From a bacterium (GTDB lineage Bacteria; Armatimonadota; Fimbriimonadia; Fimbriimonadales; Fimbriimonadaceae): 64,000 nt of DNA. The position numbers and the translations under genes are program-made. Location: the NCBI GenBank assembly GCA_027485645.1, contig JAIXQR010000003.1, positions 248,001-312,000 on the forward strand, given 5' to 3'. Each line of letters begins with the position of its first letter. Position 1 is the stretch's first letter. The notes under the pieces were generated by a model, which was given only the letters and a program-made list of their open reading frames with translations, searched no databases and was not told the origin of the DNA. This document shows, in pieces, positions 28,100 through 34,286 of the stretch.

Positions 28100-28313
28100 T
28101 CCGGTTCTGTCTCGCTCCTGTAAGTCATCTTGAACCAATCCGGGGTCATTTTTGGGCCAGGGATCTGCTGTAGGTTCTACGAGTTAGATTGGAAAGTAGC
28201 GTTGCGGTGACCGATTTAGAACTTGTAGAGCTTCGCGCGCGAAACCGGGACGGATCAATTGTTATCGGTCGGGGTGAACTCTGCAGTTTTTGGGCCAAGA
28301 TAGGTTACAGGCC

Positions 28314-29906
28314 ATGAAATACCGGAGATCGTTGTCCGCAGTGATGATGGGTGCGCTCATTTCGTGCGGTTTCGCGCAAACGACACCTCGGCCCATTTCA
28401 TGCGTAAGCTACACAAATGCCGGCGCGGCTCAGGCGAGCGGTGCGAGTGATAGCGTGGATTCGATTCTTACCGAGTTCAACATTCACCCGATCGTCAGCG
28501 GCCAGGGACTCAGAATCGCGGTAACTGGCTGGGGCAAAGGCGACATCACTTGGAACCCATATCCCGCGGGTCATAAGTACGCCAACACCGACAAGTACCC
28601 CGGCTTTCAAGAGTCGCGAGTGATCGCGGGCCCGGTGAAAACGGAGTTTGCCGTCCTCGTTAATGGCACCTGGCAAAAGGCGACTTTTGCGGGCCAAACG
28701 GTCGGATTGATGCAGCCCGGCGCCCACATGTTTTCCGACTGGCTGAACATTCCCGTCACGTCCGGAACGGTGATCAAAGCGCGCCTCCGTTACACCCTCA
28801 TCAATCCCGCGCAACAGCTCCTATGTAGCACGCTCGCTGCCTACGATTACACGAGTTTTAAGACGTCTGCTGGTGCGACCACGCCCGCTGTCGATGTCCC
28901 AACCTTCTCAGCTAATGCGTTTAAGTACGACAGCGGCAAATTCCTCGGGCCACGCGTTTGCGCGATGCCAGCCTTGATTCAGACCCGGACCACCGATCCC
29001 AACGCCCATAGCATTGCCGCGTTTGGAGATTCGGTTTTGAACGCCGGAAACGACAGTGGCTCCCACTATAACCGCGATGGCTTCTACAACCCAGGCTGGG
29101 TAGGCCGGGGCTTTGCGCGGCTAAAAATTCCGGTCGTGAGCTTTGGCGTTTCGGGAGACCGAAGCGAGATCAACACCGAAGCGACCATGACGCGTCGCTT
29201 AGCCCTCCTCCGCGAGTCCGGCGCTGACTACGGCCTCATCACGCACGGAATCAACGACGCCGCCAGCTTTGCTTCAACCGGGACCGGACGTTGCCCAGCC
29301 AGCGAAATCGTCACACGTAATCAGGCGCTTGCCGCCATTCTGGTCAAGTACGGGATCAAGAGGATGTATCTCTCCACTCTCCACCCGTACACCACAAGCA
29401 CCGACCAATGGGCTACAGCCGCGGGACAGAAAACGAAGAATAACGACTTCGCCGTCGCCAACTGGCTCACTTACAACGACTCACTTCGCACCACCGTGCC
29501 GGCTGGATTCTTTGCTGTGCTCGACCCCGCGAAATATGTTTCAGATTCACGAGGCGTTTGGCGCGATGGCACGCAGGTTGCTCAGACCGTTTCGCAAGGG
29601 ATCGGTAACTCGAATTTGCTCATCGCCAAATGCGTTGGGGGCGATGAAAAGCCCGGCTACTACGATGGCTTCTCCGTAACCGGATTGACCGGCGGAAACA
29701 CCGGCGCGTCGCAAATGACCATCACCAGCTACCCCGGCACGACGGGTCTGGAAGTTGTCCTTCGAGCGATGTTTGCGAAGCCCGTTGTCTCGGGTGACAC
29801 TTTCCGGCTCACCCGCGTATTGACTCGTGACGGGTTGCACCCGACGCCCGAAGGAGCCCGGCTCGGGGCATACGCGGTGTACGCATTTCCGAATCTCTTC
29901 CGGTAA
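28314..29906 (+). CDS. secreted SGNH/GDSL hydrolase
   Basis: 530 aa from ATG 28314, with a signal peptide (about 1-22, ending GFA/Q). SGNH blocks: AFGDSVLN (catalytic Ser), a block II Gly in SFGVSGDR, THGINDAA (block III Asn), and DGLHPTPEGARLGAYA (block V Asp and His). The N-terminal 200 residues form a separate, probably beta-rich domain. It is probably a carbohydrate esterase or lipase acting outside the cytoplasm. TAGGTT lies 7 nt before the ATG with no Shine-Dalgarno site, so the transcript may be leaderless. Confidence 0.82.
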   Translation: MKYRRSLSAVMMGALISCGFAQTTPRPISCVSYTNAGAAQASGASDSVDSILTEFNIHPIVSGQGLRIAVTGWGKGDITWNPYPAGHKYANTDKYPGFQESRVIAGPVKTEFAVLVNGTWQKATFAGQTVGLMQPGAHMFSDWLNIPVTSGTVIKARLRYTLINPAQQLLCSTLAAYDYTSFKTSAGATTPAVDVPTFSANAFKYDSGKFLGPRVCAMPALIQTRTTDPNAHSIAAFGDSVLNAGNDSGSHYNRDGFYNPGWVGRGFARLKIPVVSFGVSGDRSEINTEATMTRRLALLRESGADYGLITHGINDAASFASTGTGRCPASEIVTRNQALAAILVKYGIKRMYLSTLHPYTTSTDQWATAAGQKTKNNDFAVANWLTYNDSLRTTVPAGFFAVLDPAKYVSDSRGVWRDGTQVAQTVSQGIGNSNLLIAKCVGGDEKPGYYDGFSVTGLTGGNTGASQMTITSYPGTTGLEVVLRAMFAKPVVSGDTFRLTRVLTRDGLHPTPEGARLGAYAVYAFPNLFR

Positions 29907-29980
29907 GGTCCTGTTTTCGAAAGGAAATTCGTACCCTTAACCTTCCGGTAACAGTCATCCGGTACGAACACCACACTCAA

Positions 29981-30526
29981 ATGACGATCGTCGACGAGAT
30001 CATCCAACTTTTTGAAGAACGCGGCAACGGGCTTTACTTCGGCGAGCAAGTGACCGAAACCGAGCACGCCCTGCAAGCGGCCCACCTGGCGCGAGAAGCC
30101 GGAGCCAGCGACGACATGATCCTCGGCGCGCTTCTGCATGACATCGGCCACCTGCTGCACGGCCACGGTGAAGATATTGCCGATCATGGGGTGGACGCAA
30201 AGCACGAAGACGAGGGGGCAGAGTTTCTCGCTGGCAAGTTTCCGCCCCTCGTGATTGATTGCGTGCGGCTACACGTGCCGGCGAAGCGGTACCTTTGCGC
30301 TGTCGAGCCCGAGTACCTTGCCGGACTGTCCCCCGTGTCGCAGCGTAGCCTAGAGCTTCAAGGCGGACCGATGACGGCAGAAGAAGTGGCTGAGTTTGAA
30401 ACCGAGCCTTACTACCGGGAAGCTGTCCAGGCACGTCGTTGGGACGATCAGGCAAAGATCGTCGGCTTGGATGTACCGGGCGTCGCGAGCTACCGCTCAT
30501 TGCTCGAAGCGTCGGTAATAGAATGA
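29981..30526 (+). CDS. PhnZ-like HD-domain oxygenase
   Basis: 181 aa. It matches the PhnZ/TmpB mixed-valent di-iron HD oxygenases: LYFGEQVTETEHALQAA supplies Tyr19, Glu22 and His29; LLHDIGHLLHGHGED supplies H53-D54 and H57; HEDEGAEFL gives H75; VRLHVPAKRYLCA gives the late His and Lys; LQGGPMTAEE and RRWDDQAK close the pattern. Characterised members cleave the C-P bond of alpha-hydroxy-phosphonates. No phnY or phosphonate transporter is adjacent, so another substrate is possible. The stop overlaps the next gene by ATGA. Confidence 0.83.
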   Translation: MTIVDEIIQLFEERGNGLYFGEQVTETEHALQAAHLAREAGASDDMILGALLHDIGHLLHGHGEDIADHGVDAKHEDEGAEFLAGKFPPLVIDCVRLHVPAKRYLCAVEPEYLAGLSPVSQRSLELQGGPMTAEEVAEFETEPYYREAVQARRWDDQAKIVGLDVPGVASYRSLLEASVIE

Positions 30527-31032
30527 CCGAGCCGATTCCTTTCGTTCCCGTTCCAAACTACTGCGAAGAAAACGTTTGGATGCTCGCCAACCTGCCCTCG
30601 CAAAACGAGCGGTGGGCCGTGTTTGTGGTTAGCGAGAATCGACGTTGCCAAATGCACGCGCAGGTGCCGCAATACCCTTCGGCCGAAGCGGTGATTTGGG
30701 ACTACCACGTGGTTTTGCTCGATCGCACCCCGACGGGAGACGTCGTCTATGACGACAGCTACACCGGCGATTTTCCGGGCTGCGCCATCAAATGGACCCA
30801 GGAAAACTTTCCGGTGGATGACAATCTAATCCGATTCCGCGTGGTGGACGCGGTCGAGTACGTTCGCGACTTCCGGTCGGACCGTCGCAACATGCAAGAC
30901 CCAAACCGACAGCCACCCTGGCCCGCAATCTCGCCCGGGGAATACAACCTGACCACCTACCTCAACGCCACCGAACCCACCCCCGGCCGCCTGCTCACGC
31001 TGGCTGAGTGGCGCGCGGAAATCCTTCGATAG
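30523..31032 (+). CDS. protein N-terminal glutamine amidohydrolase-like protein (WDYV/NTAQ1 family)
   Basis: 169 aa from ATG 30523. It resembles the eukaryotic Nt-Gln amidase family: YCEENVW with Cys14 at the start, VSENRRCQMHAQ, the name-giving IWDYHVVLL with His62, VVYDDS with Asp77/78, and FRSDRRNMQ in the place of SDRSHM. The Cys-His-Asp triad is therefore in place. Eukaryotic members turn N-terminal Gln into Glu for the N-degron pathway; a bacterial role is not established. The start overlaps the stop of the PhnZ-like gene, so translation is coupled. Confidence 0.75.
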   Translation: MTEPIPFVPVPNYCEENVWMLANLPSQNERWAVFVVSENRRCQMHAQVPQYPSAEAVIWDYHVVLLDRTPTGDVVYDDSYTGDFPGCAIKWTQENFPVDDNLIRFRVVDAVEYVRDFRSDRRNMQDPNRQPPWPAISPGEYNLTTYLNATEPTPGRLLTLAEWRAEILR

Positions 31033-31057
31033 AGGGGTTTTCAATGCCTTTTTGATT

Positions 31058-31089
31058 ACGGTCTGGAACCCGCTTTAGCGCCAGACCGT
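31058..31089 (+). repeat. inverted repeat before the tandem paralog cluster
   Basis: A 9-bp perfect stem (ACGGTCTGG with CCAGACCGT) encloses a smaller CGCT-TT-AGCG hairpin. It ends 11 bp before the AGAGG site of the first paralog. There is no T-run, so it is more likely a regulatory structure or a weak terminator for the gene pair upstream. Confidence 0.45.
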
Positions 31090-31110
31090 TATGTGAATTT
31101 AGAGGCAACG

Positions 31111-31806
31111 GTGGAAGATAACTTTTCGGAGCAAGAAGCGCAGGAAATTCTGCGCCTAGCTGCCGAAAAGTTCGCCGCCGCCGAATCCGAGCGTCGATCC
31201 CAAATTAGATCACCCGATTTGGTGCAGATGGCATCAGAGATTGGCGTGCCAGAGGAGTACGTTGCGGAAGCCATCGCCACCAAGAGAGCTGAACGCAAGA
31301 AAGGTCCGCCCATTCAAATGGACCTAAAGACTCCGGTTCCCGGCAACCCTGGCCGTGACCAATGGGTTCGACACGTCCCCGGATATGTCTCCGAAATAGT
31401 CTGGGTCCAAATGGTGGATTACCTTTGTACTCGGTTTAAGGGGCTTAGCCAGAACGCATATCGAATTGACATTGCGGAGTGGATTCAAAACGCCGATGGT
31501 GCGGTCACCTTTGTTGGTGCACAGAACCACAATGGCTTCGTTCGCCTCCAGCTAACTCGGCCAAAAGATCGCAGCCTCGGGATCGGAAAATTCGCGGCCG
31601 TGCTGCTACTTGCGTTTGCTCCGGCGCTGTTCTATACGCGATATGTCGACCAGAACCTGGCCGGTGCGCTCATGTTCTTCTGTTTGATCATAGGATTCTA
31701 TGCCCACAAGCAGTTGCTGCTTTCGAAAGAGCAATCGATAGAATCCGAAGCAGTCATGGACCACCTCGAATGCCTAATCCGGCGAAGCTCCGAGCAGGCG
31801 GCCTAA
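31111..31806 (+). CDS. tandem membrane-protein paralog 1
   Basis: 231 aa from GTG 31111, chosen because AGAGG lies 5 nt upstream and the start aligns with the two paralogs that follow. It has an N-terminal helical domain (residues 1-50; FSEQEAQEILRLAAEKFAAAE, then MASEIGVPEEYVAEAI), like the small helical module found in front of 2TM proteins; a middle soluble part (PGRDQWVRHVPG, FNG-like HNGFVRLQLT); two close membrane segments at about 160-205; and a conserved tail MDHLECLIRR. Function unknown. Confidence 0.7.
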   Translation: MEDNFSEQEAQEILRLAAEKFAAAESERRSQIRSPDLVQMASEIGVPEEYVAEAIATKRAERKKGPPIQMDLKTPVPGNPGRDQWVRHVPGYVSEIVWVQMVDYLCTRFKGLSQNAYRIDIAEWIQNADGAVTFVGAQNHNGFVRLQLTRPKDRSLGIGKFAAVLLLAFAPALFYTRYVDQNLAGALMFFCLIIGFYAHKQLLLSKEQSIESEAVMDHLECLIRRSSEQAA

Positions 31807-31841
31807 GTCCTGGATTAAGAACTTTCAGAGATCTCCAAACC

Positions 31842-32519
31842 GTGGCTGAACACTTCACCGACCAACAAGCTCAACAAATCCTTCGCTTAGCTGCGGAAAA
31901 ATTTGCCTTCGATGAAGCGCGAAAGCATGGCTTGATCAAGCAAGAGCAGCTTGTTGAAATGGCCCGCGAGATGGGTGTTCCCGAGAAGTACGTAACGGAC
32001 GCAATCGCCGAGACTCAGGCGACTCAGCAAATAGGAGACACAAGCGAGGGGCCGACTACTTTCGCTGGCGATCCTCCCCGTGAGCAGTGGGTGCGATTCG
32101 TGCCCGGGAAAGTTAACGCAGAGACTTGGCAACAAATCTGTGGCTCTCTTCGCAAACATTTCAAAGGGAAGAGCCTTGATGTTTTTGATACCGATCGTGG
32201 CGACTGGACGCACGAAGGCGAGGGGCTTCTCGTGACGGTCAGCGTGCAAAACTTCAATGGGTTCGCGAAGCTTGTCTTCACGCGAACGCAGCCGAGGAAG
32301 ACTCAATACGGCGTGCTTTGGTCCATGCTGCTTGTGCTATCCATTCCAGTTGCCGTCATCAGCCGAAAGTGGGATGAGACGGCAGCTCTGGTCTATATGC
32401 TCGCCATAGTGTCCTCAATTCCTTACATCATTCGCCAGATCGTCAAGTCAAACCAACTCGCCACAAGTACCGAGCCGATTTTGGACCACTTGGAATGTCT
32501 CATCCGCAGAGGCGCCTAG
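31842..32519 (+). CDS. tandem membrane-protein paralog 2
   Basis: 225 aa from GTG 31842, which aligns with its neighbours; the open frame extends upstream into the first paralog, and an ATG at 31768 is a less likely start. It has the same layout: FTDQQAQQILRLAAEKFAFDEAR, MAREMGVPEKYVTDAI, PPREQWVRFVPGKVN, FNGFAKLVFTR, two membrane segments, and DHLECLIRR. The product is clearly homologous to those of 31111-31806 and 32615-33319. Function unknown. Confidence 0.68.
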   Translation: MAEHFTDQQAQQILRLAAEKFAFDEARKHGLIKQEQLVEMAREMGVPEKYVTDAIAETQATQQIGDTSEGPTTFAGDPPREQWVRFVPGKVNAETWQQICGSLRKHFKGKSLDVFDTDRGDWTHEGEGLLVTVSVQNFNGFAKLVFTRTQPRKTQYGVLWSMLLVLSIPVAVISRKWDETAALVYMLAIVSSIPYIIRQIVKSNQLATSTEPILDHLECLIRRGA

Positions 32520-32614
32520 CGTACTGGTGCTATTCAGCTCAGCCGTTGGGCCGTTACCATCTCGTATCATAAGTAGAGCCGGATAGACGAACCTAAACCG
32601 GTCGTAGTTGAACC

Positions 32615-33319
32615 ATGGAGCAGCGATTTTCGGACAAAGAAGCGGAAGAAATCCTGCGCATGGCTGCGGGAAAGTTCGTCGCGGCCGAGTCGAAGCGTCA
32701 CACCTCATTCGACCGCGAAGACATTGAGGAAATGGCCGCGGAGATTGGCGTGCCCCCAGAGTACGTATCGGAGGCGATTTCTGTTGTTTCGACTGCCTCC
32801 GCCGAGCCACTCACTCAACTGGCTCCGCGTGACCAGTGGCATCCGGTTCCAGGCAACCCCAAACGCCGCCAGTGGATTCGGGAGGTTCCCGGCGTTTTTA
32901 ATGATGAAACTCGCGCTCAGGCGATCCAGTACCTAAACAGCCTACATGATTCAAAAGGCAGGTTTGCCTTCACAAAAGACCTCACCGAATGGGCGAGTGC
33001 CATGGATAGCCCCATGACAACCTGCACATTTCGAAATGTTAAGGGGCATGTGCAAGTTCATTTTACGGAACCCGTTCCGCCAACTTTTGATCAACGACCT
33101 TGGATCGTCACGCTCGTCCTAGTGGCCGTGTATATGGTGGTTGCACTGTACATGTTTGAACCGCAGGCCGCTATTCCTCCACTGATGATGTTGGGAATTG
33201 GTTGGTCAAACTACCAAAGGGCGAGAGACATTTATAAGCTCGACACTAAACATCGGTGCGCCATCATGGACCGACTCGAGTGCATCATCCGTCGAGAAAA
33301 CGACCCCGCAAAAGCCTAG
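32615..33319 (+). CDS. tandem membrane-protein paralog 3
   Basis: 234 aa, the most diverged of the three. N-terminal FSDKEAEEILRMAAGKFVAAE and MAAEIGVPPEYVSEAI match the other two; the middle has KRRQWIREVPGVFN and VKGHVQVHFTEP; two membrane segments follow (WIVTLVLVAVYMVVALYMF and AIPPLMMLGIGW), and MDRLECIIRREN closes. It overlaps the convergent redoxin gene by 4 bp. Confidence 0.7.
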   Translation: MEQRFSDKEAEEILRMAAGKFVAAESKRHTSFDREDIEEMAAEIGVPPEYVSEAISVVSTASAEPLTQLAPRDQWHPVPGNPKRRQWIREVPGVFNDETRAQAIQYLNSLHDSKGRFAFTKDLTEWASAMDSPMTTCTFRNVKGHVQVHFTEPVPPTFDQRPWIVTLVLVAVYMVVALYMFEPQAAIPPLMMLGIGWSNYQRARDIYKLDTKHRCAIMDRLECIIRRENDPAKA

Positions 33320-33894
33320 AGGTTTGCTTTCGCTTCCTTCAAAATGCTTCCGCCGCTGAGCCGGTCTGTGTAGTTTGGATTCGAATGGGCATACACGATT
33401 TTTCCGGCCTTATCGATCAAGTACACCGCCGGTACCGGGAGCACTTGGCCGTTGTTTGAGAAGGCGAGTCCAAACGCCTTGCTGTTCTCTGCGTTAACGT
33501 CTGAATACAGCTTGTAAGTCAGCTCGTTCTGATCGATCGTCCCCTTCACGTCTCCCGGATTCTCGGGCGAGAGTGCGATGAGTTGGTACCCAATTTTCCG
33601 GAGTTCGCCCTCAACTTGGATGAGTTCTTTGAGGTGGATATTGCAGTATGGGCACCATCCGCCGCGATAGAAAATGAGAACGGTTGGCTTGCCAGCCGTG
33701 ACTTCCTTCAAGCTGGTTTCCTTGCCATCGGAGCCCTTCAATGGTGCCGATGGGGCCACGCCGCCGACCTTCAGCGGATTCACTGCTTCGGGTGTTTTCG
33801 GCAGGCCAGCATCGCTGATTCCGTCCGTGCGGTTGCAAGCAACGATAACGGCGGCGAGAACCGGAAGGGAGAGGGCTAGGTGTAACGGGCGCAT
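33316..33894 (-). CDS. thiol-disulfide/peroxiredoxin-like lipoprotein (AhpC/TSA fold)
   Basis: 192 aa. The signal sequence ends in a lipobox-like AVIVAC with Cys20. The thioredoxin-fold domain starts at about residue 42 (VGGVAPSAPLKGSDGKETSL). The active site is WCPYC (C81, C84) after VLIFYRGG, typical of AhpC/TSA-Redoxin proteins of the peroxiredoxin-like PRX_like family. VPAVYLIDKAGKIVYAHSNPNYTDRLSG gives the conserved cis-Pro region. It is probably a membrane-anchored reductase or peroxidase facing the periplasm. Confidence 0.85.
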   Translation of the reverse strand: MRPLHLALSLPVLAAVIVACNRTDGISDAGLPKTPEAVNPLKVGGVAPSAPLKGSDGKETSLKEVTAGKPTVLIFYRGGWCPYCNIHLKELIQVEGELRKIGYQLIALSPENPGDVKGTIDQNELTYKLYSDVNAENSKAFGLAFSNNGQVLPVPAVYLIDKAGKIVYAHSNPNYTDRLSGGSILKEAKANL

Positions 33895-33937
33895 GGAACA
33901 CAGAAGCCGCCGGCGTCCGAAACAGTTCCAAAAATTG

Positions 33938-34168
33938 TTAAACGTTCAAGGGCTGCTCTTCCGAAACGGGCGCTCCAAAACTTCGAACCTCGACCGGTTT
34001 GTCTGGAAAACGAAACAGGCAATAGGAGACCCAAAGTCCGCCGAGCGGTCCAAAAATCGCCTGTGGGTACGTCGCCAATATCCATAGGGACTGGACCAAA
34101 CCTACCGAGCAGTAGATTGCTATAAGTCCGGCGAGTGTCACGCGCAACCAAATCCAGAACTTCCGCAT
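33938..34168 (-). CDS. small two-segment membrane protein
   Basis: 76 aa, with two hydrophobic segments at about residues 6-30 and 38-53 and a short charged tail. TAACAT lies 8 nt before the ATG. A competing frame on the same strand (33876-34151) is less protein-like. No family recognised. Confidence 0.5.
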   Translation of the reverse strand: MRKFWIWLRVTLAGLIAIYCSVGLVQSLWILATYPQAIFGPLGGLWVSYCLFRFPDKPVEVRSFGAPVSEEQPLNV

Positions 34169-34286
34169 ACCTTCGTATGTTAGTTCTGATGAAAGGTTGC
34201 TCTAGGTCTTATGTCGGTCCTAAGTAGGCGCAATTTCCAAGCTCATCCGGAAACTCATAGGCAACCCGCGCCTCAGCGGCTAGGTT

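Noticed and set aside
28207-28317. 36-aa GTG-started frame overlapping the GDSL gene start by ATGA
   Set aside because: It has no Shine-Dalgarno site, no motif, and the downstream gene has its own -10 element; probably chance.
33876-34151. 91-aa open frame on the minus strand
   Set aside because: It overlaps a better small membrane-protein frame (33938-34168) and its product is not protein-like.
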